From positions 372,001 through 436,000 of the forward strand of contig NZ_JABSTZ010000002.1 in NCBI RefSeq assembly GCF_013283745.1: 64,000 nt of DNA. The letters are read 5' to 3'. The position numbers and the translations under genes are program-made. Of this stretch, positions 1-8,506 are shown one piece after another (within the stretch, counting starts at the first letter, position 1; every line of letters starts with the position of its first letter). The stretch is from Aeromicrobium stalagmiti. GTDB taxonomy: Bacteria > Actinomycetota > Actinomycetes > Propionibacteriales > Nocardioidaceae. The notes beneath the pieces were generated by a model. It did not search any database and was not told the DNA's origin. It saw only the letters and a list, made by a program, of their open reading frames with translations.

Positions 1-254
1 GCACGGGCGCGTCGATCGGCGACGTCGTCCGCGAGGCGACCGCGGCCGGTCGCCGGGTCGTGATCGCGTCCTACCTCATGGCGCCCGGGTTCTTCTTCGA
101 CCGGCTCCACGCCGCGGGTGCCGACGTCGTCACGCGGCCGCTGCTCGACGGCACGACGGTCGACCCGGCGATGGTCTCGCTGGTGCTCGACCGTTTCGCC
201 GAGGCCGCGGAGGGCCTCGACTGGGCGGCCGTGACGCCCGTCGCGACACGCTGA
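1..254 (+). CDS. sirohydrochlorin chelatase-like protein, C-terminal fragment
   Basis: The reading frame is open from base 3 to a TGA at 252-254; the start lies left of the window. About 83 residues are visible. They match the C-terminal part of the next gene closely: RVVIASYLMAPG here against RVVVSTYLLTPG there, followed by GADVV and a PLLDG segment in both. That places it in the CbiX/SirB family, which inserts metal into sirohydrochlorin for siroheme or cobalamin. Two copies in a row on one strand suggest a tandem duplication, or a gene set for assimilatory nitrite or sulfite reductase (siroheme enzymes). Which metal it uses cannot be told from this fragment. Confidence 0.7.
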   Translation, partial: TGASIGDVVREATAAGRRVVIASYLMAPGFFFDRLHAAGADVVTRPLLDGTTVDPAMVSLVLDRFAEAAEGLDWAAVTPVATR

Positions 255-272
255 GGGCCCATCCGGCGACTT

Positions 273-310
273 GTAACCAAAACCAGCACCTGAGTTAACC
301 GGTGCGAAAC
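273..310 (+). promoter_or_regulatory. GlnR-type nitrogen-regulator site
   Basis: Half-sites GTAAC (273-277), TTAAC (295-299) and GAAAC (306-310) sit on an 11-bp grid, with a poor fourth half-site (CAGCA, 284-288). The known GlnR box of actinomycetes is GTNAC-n6-GAAAC repeated every 22 bp, so three of four half-sites fit. It lies upstream of a siroheme-type chelatase gene, which suits control by nitrogen supply. Sequence match only. Confidence 0.5.
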
Positions 311-374
311 AGCCGTCACCGAGGCTGAAGGTGCTGATGGGGAGACCCTGATCCGACGATCGAAGGGGTGGCGT

Positions 375-605
375 ATGCACGACCGTGGCACCCGTGGATC
401 GTCGGAACACTCCTCCCACGCCGCGTCCGCGGCCACCGTCACCGTTCACGCAACGGCAGCGGAGCCTGCAGGACACGGCGCCTTCGGGGAGGTGCGAGCT
501 GTCGGCGGAGCCAACGGGGGTGTTCCGTCGACAGCTGCGCGCCCACCCCGGCTCACCGCGGACATCTCGGGTTCCTCGGTCGGTCGGTCCCGGAGGTCAT
601 CGTGA
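375..605 (+). CDS. small ORF, possible leader peptide coupled to the chelatase gene
   Basis: This 76-codon ORF starts at ATG 375 after a purine-rich AAGGGG stretch and its TGA overlaps the GTG of the next gene by 4 nt (GTGA at 602-605), the usual sign of translational coupling. The peptide is rich in Ala, Ser, Gly and His and resembles nothing I know. Its third codon positions are less G/C-rich than those of neighbouring genes, so it may not be a functional protein. Apart from this ORF, the 255-601 stretch holds only the GlnR-type site. Confidence 0.3.
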   Translation: MHDRGTRGSSEHSSHAASAATVTVHATAAEPAGHGAFGEVRAVGGANGGVPSTAARPPRLTADISGSSVGRSRRSS

Positions 606-1327
606 ACCGCACCCTGATCCTGTGCGCCCACGGCTCGGACAGCCCGCGCGGACGTTCCGCGTTCGCCGGGCTGGTCAACGCCGTGCGGCGCGAGGCGCAG
701 GACCTCGACGTCGTCGACGCCTTCGTCGACGTGCAGGTGCCCCGGATCGCCGAGGTCGTGGGGGAGACCGCCGGGCCCCGGGGGGTCGTGCCGCTCATGC
801 TGGCGTACGACCGACCGGTCAGCGTCGACATCGTCCAGGCCTCGCACCTCGACCCCGCCGTGACGGTCACCGCGCCGCTCGGGCCCGACTGGGTGCTCGC
901 GGAGGTCGGCGTACGACGCCTGTTCGAGGCCGGGGCCCGAGCTGGCGACACGATCGTCCTCGCCGCCGACGCCGCGATCGACGACCGGGCCGTCTCCGAC
1001 GTCGGCAAGGCCGCACGGCTCCTCAGCGCCGTCTGGGGCGGGCGCGTGCACGTCGGCACCCTGGGTGGTCCTGACACGCCGCTGGCCGACGCGGTCGACG
1101 TCGCGCGGGCGTACGGCAAGCGGGTCGTGGTCTCGACCTACCTGCTGACGCCGGGGGCGACCCACGACGCGATCGTCGCCGCCGGGGCCGACGTCGTCAC
1201 CGAGCCGCTGCTCGACGGGGGACCGCCCGACCAGCGGCTCGTCTCCCTGGTGCTTGCCCGGGCCCGGTCGCGCGGAGGCTGGACCTCCGTCGGCGGCGAC
1301 CCCGGCCCCCACCTCGCCTCGCACTGA
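602..1327 (+). CDS. sirohydrochlorin chelatase family protein (CbiX-like)
   Basis: A 241-residue protein from GTG 602, chosen because GGAGG at 592-596 sits five bases before it and the family N-terminus begins there (TLILCAHGSDSPRGR, with the typical HGS motif). The double-length CbiX fold has two related halves: the first with HGS and a PLML(A)Y segment near residue 60, the second ending in the GADVV...PLLDG segment shared with the upstream fragment. The family inserts Fe2+ or Co2+ into sirohydrochlorin in siroheme or B12 synthesis. The GlnR-type site upstream favours a role in siroheme supply for nitrite reductase, but this is inference. The 4-nt overlap with the small ORF suggests coupled translation. 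Confidence 0.75.
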   Translation: MNRTLILCAHGSDSPRGRSAFAGLVNAVRREAQDLDVVDAFVDVQVPRIAEVVGETAGPRGVVPLMLAYDRPVSVDIVQASHLDPAVTVTAPLGPDWVLAEVGVRRLFEAGARAGDTIVLAADAAIDDRAVSDVGKAARLLSAVWGGRVHVGTLGGPDTPLADAVDVARAYGKRVVVSTYLLTPGATHDAIVAAGADVVTEPLLDGGPPDQRLVSLVLARARSRGGWTSVGGDPGPHLASH

Positions 1328-1334
1328 CCCCCGG

Positions 1335-1573
1335 GGAGGTGGATCTGCAACCTCACACCCGCGGAGGAGGTGGATCTGCAACCTCACGCCCGTGGAGGAG
1401 GTGGATCGACAACCTCATGTGCGCGTATGAGGTTGTGGATCCACCTCCCAAAGTGTGGGGAGTTCGTATGAGGTGGTGAATCCACCTCCCCGGGGTGCGG
1501 GGATCGCGTATGAGGTTGAGGATCCACCTCCCCGGGGTGCGGGGATCGCGTATGAGGTTGAGGATCCACCTCC
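1335..1573. repeat. array of seven 21-bp repeats, three in one orientation and four inverted
   Basis: Three direct copies of GGAGGTGGATCNNCAACCTCA lie at 1335, 1366 and 1397 (31-bp period). Four copies of the reverse complement, TGAGGTTG-x-GGATCCACCTCC with small changes, lie at 1428, 1469, 1511 and 1553 (41-42 bp period). The last two units, with their spacers, form a 42-bp tandem duplication. It fills most of the 1328-1649 gap between the chelatase gene and ftsK. Open frames through it are a by-product of the repeats. It may be a terminator/REP-like cluster or a protein-binding array; function unknown. Confidence 0.85.
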
Positions 1574-1637
1574 CACCGCCCCGGGACAGGGTGTCGGCTC
1601 CGCGGCGTGGTTCCCGGTCAACCTTCGACCTGTGCTT

Positions 1638-1643
1638 TACCCT
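1638..1643 (+). promoter_or_regulatory. -10 element of a likely leaderless ftsK promoter
   Basis: TACCCT is followed by six bases and then the ATG at 1650. The TANNNT-N6/7-start spacing is that of leaderless actinobacterial transcripts and fixes this start rather than the longer open frame reaching back into the repeat array. Confidence 0.55.
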
Positions 1644-1649
1644 TTGACC

Positions 1650-4124
1650 ATGGCGACCCGAACGACTTCCCCGCCGCGCAAGCGGCCGTCCGGCAGCCAG
1701 GCCCGCAAGAAGCCCGCCGCGAACAAGCGCAAGCCCCAGGCCCGCAAGCCTGCCGCCCGCCGACCCGCGCCGAGCAAGAAGACCGGACCTGGCCCCCTTG
1801 CTGCTGTCCTCGGCGCGATCCTGCGCGCCTCGACGGCCTTCTGGCTCGGCATCGCCGGTGTCGTGGGCGCGATCGCCCGCAGCATCGGTCACAGTGCCCG
1901 CGACCTCGATCCCGAGCAGCGCCGTGACGGCGTCGGCTTCGGCATCCTCGCCCTGGGCATCGTCGTGGCCGGGTCGGTCTGGTCCGACATGCCCGGCGCC
2001 GTCGGCAACGCCGTCCGCGACGCGACCTCCAGCGCCGTCGGCCTGCTCGCCTGGGCCGTCCCGATCGTGCTGGTCGTCATCGCCTGGCGCACGCTGCGCC
2101 ACCCCGACCGCAACGGTCCCGCCGGCCGCCAGGTCATCGGCTGGGCCGCGATCTGCGGCGGCATCCTGGGCCTGGTGCACATCGCCCACGACGTGCCGCG
2201 CCCCAGCGACCCCGATCCCGACGCGATGCGTGAGGCCGGGGGAGCCGTCGGCTTCCTGTTCTCCGCGATCCCGATGGACCTGCTCAACAGCGCGTACGTC
2301 GTCTCGCCGATCCTCGTGCTCGTCGTGGCGTTCGGCCTGCTCGTCGTGACCAACACGCCGGTCTATGCCGTCCCCGACCGCCTCCGCGATATCCGTGACA
2401 TGGCCCTGGGTCGCAAGCCCGAGGTCGAGGAGCCGGTCGTCGAGGAGCCCAAGAAGCGCCGGCACCCCAAGACGCCGATCGTCGCCGACGACGAGCCCTA
2501 CGAGAACCCCCTCATCGACGAGCCCGCCGACGCCCGCCCGGCGCCGGCCCGGGTCTTCGAGCCCGCGGCCGAGGCCGTCCCCGAGGACGACGTCGAGGCC
2601 GAGCTGCCTCCCATGGAGCCCATCCCGGCCCGTGCCGAGCAGCTCGCCCTCTCGGGCGACGTCGTCTACTCCCTGCCCGACAGCACGATGCTGCGTGAGG
2701 GGTCGCCCCACAAGGCACGCTCCAAGGCGTCCGACGAGGTCGTCGAGCGTCTCACCGAGGTGCTGGAGCAGTTCCAGATCGACGCGGCCGTCACCGGCTA
2801 CACCCGTGGACCGACCGTCACCCGCTACGAGGTCGAGCTCGGCCCCGCGGTCAAGGTCGAGAAGGTCACGGCGCTGTCCAAGAACATCGCCTACGCCGTC
2901 GCCTCCAACGAGGTCCGCATCCTGAGCCCGATCCCCGGCAAGTCCGCGATCGGTGTCGAGATCCCCAACGTCGACAAGGAGATGGTGTCGCTCGGCGACG
3001 TCCTCCGCTCGGCCAAGGCGCGCAGCGACCACCACCCGATGGTCATCGGCCTCGGCAAGGACGTCGAGGGCGGCTACGTCGTCGCCAACCTCGCCAAGAT
3101 GCCCCACCTGCTCGTGGCGGGCGCGACCGGCTCCGGCAAGTCCTCGTTCGTCAACTCGATGATCTCCTCGATCCTCATGCGCTCGACGCCCGAGGAGGTC
3201 CGCATGATCATGGTCGACCCCAAGCGGGTCGAGCTGACGGCCTACGAGGGCGTCCCGCACCTGATCACGCCGATCATCACCAACCCCAAGAAGGCGGCCG
3301 AGGCGCTGCAGTGGGTCGTGCGCGAGATGGACATGCGCTACGACGACCTGGCCAACTTCGGCTACCGCCACATCGACGACTTCAACAAGGCGGTCAAGGC
3401 CGGCCAGGTCAAGCTGCCCGCGGGCAGCGAGCGCGTGCTGGCGCCCTACCCCTACCTGCTGGTCGTGGTCGACGAGCTCGCCGACCTGATGATGGTCGCC
3501 CCGCGCGACGTCGAGGACTCGATCGTCCGCATCACCCAGCTCGCGCGCGCGGCGGGCATCCACCTGATCCTCGCGACGCAGCGGCCGTCGGTCGACGTCG
3601 TGACGGGTCTGATCAAGGCCAACGTGCCGAGCCGTCTGGCGTTCGCGACGTCGTCGCTCGCCGACAGCCGCGTCATCCTCGACCAGCCCGGCGCCGAGAA
3701 GCTCGTGGGCCAGGGTGACGGCCTCTTCCTGCCGATGGGCCAGAACAAGGCCATGCGCATGCAGGGGGCCTGGATCACCGAGGCCGAGATCCACACGATC
3801 GTCGAGCACTGCAAGACGCAGCTGCAGCCGATCTACCGCGAGGACGTCACCGCCGTGGCGGCCGCCAAGCGCGAGATCGACGACGACATCGGCGACGACA
3901 TGGACCTGGTGCTGCAGGCCATCGAGCTGTGCGTCACGACCCAGTTCGGGTCGACGTCGATGCTGCAGCGCAAGCTGCGCGTGGGCTTCGCCAAGGCCGG
4001 GCGCCTCATGGACATCCTGGAGAGCCGCGGCATCGTCGGGCCGAGCGAGGGGTCGAAGGCTCGCGACGTGCTGGTCAAGCCCGACGAGCTCGAGCAGTGC
4101 CTGGCCACGATCCAGGCCGGCTAG
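1650..4124 (+). CDS. ftsK: DNA translocase FtsK
   Basis: An 824-residue FtsK/SpoIIIE-type ATPase that pumps chromosome ends through the closing septum and activates dimer resolution. Order: basic Lys/Arg/Pro/Ala-rich N-terminus (about 1-49), four membrane segments (about 50-235), acidic Pro/Glu linker (about 250-330), motor domain with Walker [10 protein letters not shown] near residue 491 and Walker [13 protein letters not shown] near 603, then a C-terminal winged-helix gamma domain (about 750-824, with the [20 protein letters not shown] segment typical of the KOPS reader). ATG 1650 follows a leaderless-type -10. The next gene begins two bases after the stop. FtsK directly upstream of pgsA-cinA-clgR-recA is the usual actinobacterial order, so identity is secure. 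Confidence 0.96.
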   Translation: MATRTTSPPRKRPSGSQARKKPAANKRKPQARKPAARRPAPSKKTGPGPLAAVLGAILRASTAFWLGIAGVVGAIARSIGHSARDLDPEQRRDGVGFGILALGIVVAGSVWSDMPGAVGNAVRDATSSAVGLLAWAVPIVLVVIAWRTLRHPDRNGPAGRQVIGWAAICGGILGLVHIAHDVPRPSDPDPDAMREAGGAVGFLFSAIPMDLLNSAYVVSPILVLVVAFGLLVVTNTPVYAVPDRLRDIRDMALGRKPEVEEPVVEEPKKRRHPKTPIVADDEPYENPLIDEPADARPAPARVFEPAAEAVPEDDVEAELPPMEPIPARAEQLALSGDVVYSLPDSTMLREGSPHKARSKASDEVVERLTEVLEQFQIDAAVTGYTRGPTVTRYEVELGPAVKVEKVTALSKNIAYAVASNEVRILSPIPGKSAIGVEIPNVDKEMVSLGDVLRSAKARSDHHPMVIGLGKDVEGGYVVANLAKMPHLLVAGATGSGKSSFVNSMISSILMRSTPEEVRMIMVDPKRVELTAYEGVPHLITPIITNPKKAAEALQWVVREMDMRYDDLANFGYRHIDDFNKAVKAGQVKLPAGSERVLAPYPYLLVVVDELADLMMVAPRDVEDSIVRITQLARAAGIHLILATQRPSVDVVTGLIKANVPSRLAFATSSLADSRVILDQPGAEKLVGQGDGLFLPMGQNKAMRMQGAWITEAEIHTIVEHCKTQLQPIYREDVTAVAAAKREIDDDIGDDMDLVLQAIELCVTTQFGSTSMLQRKLRVGFAKAGRLMDILESRGIVGPSEGSKARDVLVKPDELEQCLATIQAG

Positions 4125-4126
4125 CC

Positions 4127-4564
4127 ATGACCGACGCGTTCGAGGTGCGACGGCGCACGGGGCTCTACGTCCTGCTCGCCGTCGTCTGCCTCGGCCTGGC
4201 GGGCGGCTTCGGCTGGCTGGCGTACGACCGCGACGACTACGTCTTGGTGGCACCTGCCGTGGTGCTCGCGGTGGTGGGTCTGAGCTACCTTCGCGGCGTG
4301 GGCGACCCGCGCACGCCGCTGTTCGTCGCGGACGACCACGGCATCCGGCTGCGCGCCGAGCAGGGCTGGGTCGGCCTGCTCTGGAGCGAGCTGGGCGAGA
4401 TCAAGGTGGAGCGGCGCGAGGGGCTCGTCCACGACCCGCGCATCAAGGTGGTCAGCACCGACGGGCAGCGGTTCTTCACCTCGCCGCTCGGCGTGGCGAC
4501 CAACGTCTCACCGGCCGAGGCCGAGGTGCAGTTGGCGCAGCGTCGACCCGCTGCCGCATACTGA
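4127..4564 (+). CDS. small membrane protein of unknown function
   Basis: A 145-residue protein that starts two bases after the ftsK stop, so it is probably co-transcribed and reinitiated. Two hydrophobic segments fill roughly residues 12-30 and 39-56 (LYVLLAVVCLGLAGGFGWLA; VLVAPAVVLAVVGLSYL). The remaining 85 residues form a soluble domain with a PH-like flavour (IRLRAEQGWVGLLWSELGEI) that could be a membrane-anchored PH-domain fold, but this is a weak impression. No catalytic motif is visible. Confidence 0.75.
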   Translation: MTDAFEVRRRTGLYVLLAVVCLGLAGGFGWLAYDRDDYVLVAPAVVLAVVGLSYLRGVGDPRTPLFVADDHGIRLRAEQGWVGLLWSELGEIKVERREGLVHDPRIKVVSTDGQRFFTSPLGVATNVSPAEAEVQLAQRRPAAAY

Positions 4565-4594
4565 GGAGTCGTTTCACCCCACCGAGAGGGACCC

Positions 4595-5215
4595 ATGGAC
4601 GCGGCAACCACGCCGAGCAACCTCAACATCGCGAACGTCCTCACGGTCGTGCGGATCGTGGGCGTCCCCTTCTTCGGGTGGCTCCTGCTCGCTGACGGCG
4701 GCGAGTCCGTCGGGCTCAGGGTCGCGGCCTGGGCCGCGTTCGTGGTGCTGATGATCACCGACCGCATCGACGGCGACCTCGCTCGCAAGTACGACCTGGT
4801 CACCAACTTCGGCAAGCTCGCCGACCCGATCGCCGACAAGGCGTTGACGGGCATGGCGTTCGTGGGCCTGGCGATCATCTTCTCCGACGCGGAGCTCGGC
4901 TGGCTGTTCTGGACCGTCACGATCGTGGTCCTGGTGCGCGAGTGGGGCATCACCCTCATGCGCTTCGTGGTCAAGAAGTACGGCGTCATGCCGGCCGGAC
5001 AGGGCGGCAAGATCAAGACGACGCTGCAGGCCGTCGCGCTCGGCGGCTACCTGCTGCCCTTCGAGATCTGGGACAACGTCCCCAGCGACGTCCTGCGGTG
5101 GATCGCGCACATCCTGATGGCCGGCGCCGTCGCGATCACGCTGAGCACGGGCGTCCAGTACGTCCGTGACGCGATCGCCCTGCGCCGCGAGTCGAAGGCC
5201 GCCGCGTCCTCGTGA
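4595..5215 (+). CDS. pgsA: CDP-diacylglycerol--glycerol-3-phosphate phosphatidyltransferase-like
   Basis: A 206-residue integral membrane CDP-alcohol phosphatidyltransferase. The family signature D-x2-D-G-x2-A-R-x8-G-x3-D-x3-D is present as DRIDGDLAR...GKLADPIADK near residues 50-75, and about five hydrophobic helices surround it. The family joins CDP-diacylglycerol to an alcohol; in this gene order (between ftsK and cinA) the enzyme is normally the phosphatidylglycerophosphate synthase, first step to phosphatidylglycerol and cardiolipin. The next gene's GTG overlaps its stop by 4 nt. Substrate is assigned from context, because actinobacteria carry several paralogues. Confidence 0.85.
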   Translation: MDAATTPSNLNIANVLTVVRIVGVPFFGWLLLADGGESVGLRVAAWAAFVVLMITDRIDGDLARKYDLVTNFGKLADPIADKALTGMAFVGLAIIFSDAELGWLFWTVTIVVLVREWGITLMRFVVKKYGVMPAGQGGKIKTTLQAVALGGYLLPFEIWDNVPSDVLRWIAHILMAGAVAITLSTGVQYVRDAIALRRESKAAASS

Positions 5216-5709
5216 CCATCGCGGCCGACGCGGCCGACGCGGTCGAGGCGCTCCGGTCGGCCGGGGCCACCGTCGCGACCGCTGAGTCGCTGACCGGCGG
5301 GCTGGTGTGCGCCACGCTCGTCGACGTGCCCGGAGCCTCCGACGTCGTGCGCGGCGGCGTGGTGGCGTACGCGCCGGTGCTCAAGACCGAGCTGCTGGGC
5401 GTCGACGCCGCCCTGATCGCCCGGGCCGGCACCGTCGACTCCGAGGTGGCCGCGCAGATGGCCGTCGGGGCCCGCGACCGTCTCGGCGCGACCTACGGCA
5501 TCTCGACGACGGGAGTGGCCGGGCCCGACCCGAGCGAGGGCAAGCCCGCCGGCACCGTCCACGTCGCGATCGCAGGGCCCGACGGGGTCGAGACGACCCT
5601 GCTGGCGCTCGCGGGCGACCGTGACGAGATCCGGAGGGGGACGGTCGCCGCGCTGTTGTCGTGGCTGGTCGCTACGCTGGGGGAAGAAACCCGGTCCGAT
5701 CAGGGTTGA
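5212..5709 (+). CDS. pncC: CinA-family nicotinamide-nucleotide amidohydrolase
   Basis: A 165-residue stand-alone C-terminal CinA domain (PncC type), which deamidates nicotinamide mononucleotide to nicotinate mononucleotide in NAD recycling. The family core TAESLTGGLVCATL near residue 20 and the GGVVAY and GISTTGVAGPD segments are all present; the N-terminal molybdopterin-binding half found in some CinA proteins is absent. The GTG start overlaps the pgsA stop (GTGA), implying translational coupling. Lying next to recA is ancestral gene order and does not imply a DNA-uptake role. Confidence 0.85.
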   Translation: MTIAADAADAVEALRSAGATVATAESLTGGLVCATLVDVPGASDVVRGGVVAYAPVLKTELLGVDAALIARAGTVDSEVAAQMAVGARDRLGATYGISTTGVAGPDPSEGKPAGTVHVAIAGPDGVETTLLALAGDRDEIRRGTVAALLSWLVATLGEETRSDQG

Positions 5710-5742
5710 GGTTCTCATGGCAGCAATGGACGGAGGTTCCCG

Positions 5743-6045
5743 ATGACCGCGATGCGTCAGCTCGTCGGCGAGGTGCTCCGCGCGCGCCGGATCTCCCAGG
5801 GCCTCACGCTGCGTGACGTCTCGGGCAAGGCCCGGGTCAGCCTGGGCTACATCTCCGAGGTCGAACGAGGCCAGAAGGAGGCCAGCTCCGAGCTGCTCGC
5901 CGCCCTGGCCGCAGCCCTCGAGGTGCCCCTGTCCAAGGTGCTGCTCGACGTCAGCGCGATGCTCGAGATCGAAGAGGCCTCGGTCGACCAGATCGCCAGC
6001 ATCTCCTCGATCGCGCCGGGCGACGTGTCCGCCTCGGCCGCCTGA
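5743..6045 (+). CDS. clgR: XRE-family regulator, ClgR-like
   Basis: A 100-residue helix-turn-helix protein. The HTH occupies about residues 8-62 ([19 protein letters not shown], then [18 protein letters not shown]), the ClgR form of the Cro/CI HTH. In actinomycetes ClgR activates clp protease genes under envelope or protein stress, and it regularly lies between cinA and recA. ATG 5743 is chosen because GGAGG (5732-5736) is six bases upstream; a second ATG lies three codons in. ClgR is itself a Clp substrate through a C-terminal Ala-Ala, and this protein does end in Ala-Ala (VSASAA), consistent with the same turnover. Confidence 0.85.
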   Translation: MTAMRQLVGEVLRARRISQGLTLRDVSGKARVSLGYISEVERGQKEASSELLAALAAALEVPLSKVLLDVSAMLEIEEASVDQIASISSIAPGDVSASAA

Positions 6046-6070
6046 TCCTCCTGTCGATCGGGCGCGACGC

Positions 6071-6265
6071 ATGAGGCACAGCGAGTTCTGGGACCGCATG
6101 GACCGGCACCTGGGTCGCGGCTACGCCCGCGTGTGGGCCGACAGCCACGTCATGGCTGTCCTCGGCGGACGCACCGCGACGGAGGCGCTCGAGGCGGGCG
6201 AGGACCCCAAGACCGTCTGGCGTGCCGTCCACACCACGCGCGGGCTCCCCGCGTCCGAGCGCTGA
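6071..6265 (+). CDS. DUF3046 family protein
   Basis: A 64-residue soluble protein (MRHSEFWDRMDRHLG...). The pattern of an N-terminal SEFW, a central HVM-x-LGGRTA-x-EAL and a DPK-x-VWRA-x-H segment is that of DUF3046, a short actinobacterial family normally encoded just upstream of recA, as here. Function unknown. The start is set by homology; no strong Shine-Dalgarno is visible. Confidence 0.85.
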   Translation: MRHSEFWDRMDRHLGRGYARVWADSHVMAVLGGRTATEALEAGEDPKTVWRAVHTTRGLPASER

Positions 6266-6266
6266 C

Positions 6267-6671
6267 GTGGGCGACACGAGCGCTGGCGGACGCGGCTACT
6301 GGGCGAGCCAGATGATCGTCTGCCTGCTCTTCGGGATCGGGGGAGTCGTGTACGGGTCGATCGTGCTCGCGACCGACTTCGAGCCCGAGAAGGGCCGCGG
6401 CCTGATCGGCTTCCTGATCGGGGTGATGTTCCTGTGGACATTCCGGTGGCTCGTGAAGGCCTACCGCAAGGGCGGTCCGACGGGACGCGCCGTCTACGCC
6501 TGGGCGATCACCCAGCACGAGTACGTACCCGTTCGACGCGTCGACGGCGACCTGCACAAGATGGCGATCGCCGCCAGGGCCCGCGACGGGCTGCTCACGA
6601 TCGACGAGCTGCGCGCGCTCCAGGCGCTGCGGCCGGACCGGCCCTATCCCGGTGAGTGGCCCACCGGCTGA
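6267..6671 (+). CDS. small membrane protein upstream of recA
   Basis: A 134-residue protein from GTG 6267, one base after the DUF3046 stop. Two hydrophobic helices cover about residues 15-36 (MIVCLLFGIGGVVYGSIVLA) and 48-62 (LIGFLIGVMFLWTF); the C-terminal half is soluble and ends in a short LTIDELRALQALRP segment. I recognise no family. Tight spacing suggests co-transcription with DUF3046. An alternative start is ATG 6312. Confidence 0.65.
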   Translation: MGDTSAGGRGYWASQMIVCLLFGIGGVVYGSIVLATDFEPEKGRGLIGFLIGVMFLWTFRWLVKAYRKGGPTGRAVYAWAITQHEYVPVRRVDGDLHKMAIAARARDGLLTIDELRALQALRPDRPYPGEWPTG

Positions 6672-6713
6672 GGCGACACGCCCGTGCGACACGCGGACGA
6701 ACATGCTTCGCAT

Positions 6714-6727
6714 CGAACATCTGTTCG
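6714..6727. promoter_or_regulatory. LexA (SOS) box of recA
   Basis: CGAACATCTGTTCG is a full match to the actinobacterial LexA box CGAAC-N4-GTTCG. It is directly followed by TATAGG (6728-6733), a likely recA -10, so LexA bound here would block the promoter. Confidence 0.9.
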
Positions 6728-6857
6728 TATAGGCTCGTGCACAGGTTGGACGTCTGAAGGACGACATCCACAGGCGGGTCGATGAGGCCCACTTATGTCT
6801 GAGGGTCCTTCTAACGTCGTCGATGACCGGCCACCCACGAGCAGAAACGGATCCACC

Positions 6858-7937
6858 ATGGCACAGCCCAACAGCTCCATCGCGACGAGCAAGGACAAGG
6901 ACAAGTCCCTCGAGAACGCGATGGCCCAGATCGACCGCGCCCATGGCAAGGGAGCCGTCATGCGACTGGGTGACCAGGCCCGTGCGCCGATCGAGGTCAT
7001 CCCCACCGGCGCCACGACGCTCGACATCGCGCTGGGCATCGGCGGTCTGCCGCGCGGGCGCGTCGTCGAGATCTACGGCCCGGAGTCCTCCGGAAAGACC
7101 ACGGTCGCCCTGCACGCGGTGGCCAACGCCCAGCGTGCCGGCGGCGTCGCGGCGTTCATCGACGCCGAGCACGCGCTCGACCCCGACTACGCTCGCAAGC
7201 TCGGCGTCGACACCGACGCGCTGCTGATCTCGCAGCCCGACAGCGGTGAGCAGGCCCTCGAGATCGCCGACATGCTCATCCGGTCCGGTGCGCTCGACAT
7301 CATCGTCATCGACTCCGTCGCAGCCCTCGTGCCCCGCGCCGAGATCGACGGCGAGATGGGTGACAGCCACGTGGGTCTGCAGGCTCGTCTGATGAGCCAG
7401 GCGCTGCGCAAGATGACCGGTGCGATCAACGGCTCGGGCACCACGGCGATCTTCATCAACCAGCTGCGCGAGAAGATCGGCGTCATGTTCGGCTCGCCCG
7501 AGACCACGACGGGCGGCAAGGCGCTGAAGTTCTACGCCTCGGTCCGCCTCGACGTGCGCCGCATCGAGACGCTCAAGGACGGCACCGACATGGTCGGCAA
7601 CCGCACCCGCGTCAAGGTCGTCAAGAACAAGCTCGCCCCGCCGTTCAAGCAGGCCGAGTTCGACATCATGTACGGCCAGGGCATCAGCCGCGAGGGCAGC
7701 CTGATCGACGTGGGCGTCGACATCGGCCTCGTCCGCAAGGCCGGCGCCTGGTACACCTACGAGGGCGACCAGCTGGGCCAGGGCAAGGAGAAGTCCCGCC
7801 AGTTCCTCAAGGACAACCCCGACCTGGCCGAGGAGCTCGAGAAGCGCATCATGGAGGCCAAGGGCATCGGCCCGCAGGCCGACAAGCCGGCGCTCGAGAT
7901 CGCCCCGGAGCCCGACCTCCCGGCCACCGAGTTCTGA
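6858..7937 (+). CDS. recA: recombinase RecA
   Basis: RecA polymerises on single-stranded DNA for homologous recombination and stimulates LexA self-cleavage. From ATG 6858 it has 359 residues; Walker [10 protein letters not shown] is near residue 74, Walker [19 protein letters not shown] near 145, and loop-2 / DNA-binding [20 protein letters not shown] near 200. The C-terminus is acidic. An in-frame ATG at 6795 would add 21 unconserved residues; 6858 fits the family's short N-terminus before the [19 protein letters not shown] helix, though its Shine-Dalgarno is weak. No intein interrupts it. recX follows after 4 bases, so the two form one SOS-controlled operon. Confidence 0.97.
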   Translation: MAQPNSSIATSKDKDKSLENAMAQIDRAHGKGAVMRLGDQARAPIEVIPTGATTLDIALGIGGLPRGRVVEIYGPESSGKTTVALHAVANAQRAGGVAAFIDAEHALDPDYARKLGVDTDALLISQPDSGEQALEIADMLIRSGALDIIVIDSVAALVPRAEIDGEMGDSHVGLQARLMSQALRKMTGAINGSGTTAIFINQLREKIGVMFGSPETTTGGKALKFYASVRLDVRRIETLKDGTDMVGNRTRVKVVKNKLAPPFKQAEFDIMYGQGISREGSLIDVGVDIGLVRKAGAWYTYEGDQLGQGKEKSRQFLKDNPDLAEELEKRIMEAKGIGPQADKPALEIAPEPDLPATEF

Positions 7938-7941
7938 TCGG

Positions 7942-8460
7942 ATGCCACGCACTCCTGTCGAGGAGATGACTCCCGACGAGCTGGCGAGCTTCGCGAAGGA
8001 GATCGTGATCCGCAAGCTCAGCGAACGGGCGCACAGCCGCAGCGATCTTGCTTCGGCACTGGCCCGCAAGCAGGTGCCTGAGGGGGTCGTCGAGGCGACG
8101 CTCGCCAAGTTCGAGGCGGCGGGGCTGATCGACGACGAGGAGTTCGCGCGGTCGTGGGTGCAGTCGCGCCAGCGCAGCAAGGGGCTGTCCTCCCGGGCCC
8201 TGGCCAACGAGCTGCGCACCAAGGGGGTCGACGACGAGATCTCCAAGGAGGTCCTCGGCGAGCTCGACCCCCAGGTCGAGCGGGAGTCGGCGCACCGGCT
8301 GGTGCAGACCAAGCTCCGGTCGATGAGCCGGCTCGACGACACGACCAAGATCCGCCGCCTGACCGGCATGCTGGCCCGCAAGGGCTACGCGCCACAGGTT
8401 GCCTTCGACGTCGTGCGCACCGAGCTCGGTGCGGAGGCCGCTCCGCTCGAGAGCATGTGA
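7942..8460 (+). CDS. recX: regulatory protein RecX
   Basis: A 172-residue RecX, which caps and restrains RecA filaments. The family shows three-helix repeats; here the diagnostic segments are a LSERAHSRSDLASALARK repeat near 30-50, AAGLIDDEEFARSWVQSR near 60-80 and GLSSRALANELRTKGV near 85. It starts four bases after the recA stop, so it is expected to be co-induced with recA through the upstream LexA box. Confidence 0.93.
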   Translation: MPRTPVEEMTPDELASFAKEIVIRKLSERAHSRSDLASALARKQVPEGVVEATLAKFEAAGLIDDEEFARSWVQSRQRSKGLSSRALANELRTKGVDDEISKEVLGELDPQVERESAHRLVQTKLRSMSRLDDTTKIRRLTGMLARKGYAPQVAFDVVRTELGAEAAPLESM

Positions 8461-8506
8461 GGGTGGTGCCGCCGGGCCTGTGGCGTCGGCAGGGGGCTGA
8501 CCGGGC

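Noticed and set aside
1335..1573. CRISPR array
   Set aside because: Repeats are regular, but there are only three to four per orientation, orientation flips in the middle, spacers are short and repeated, and no cas genes are near.
1353..4253. A 966-codon open frame antisense to ftsK
   Set aside because: Composition (Asp/His/Arg/Val/Gly runs) is that of a shadow; the sense frame is an unmistakable FtsK.
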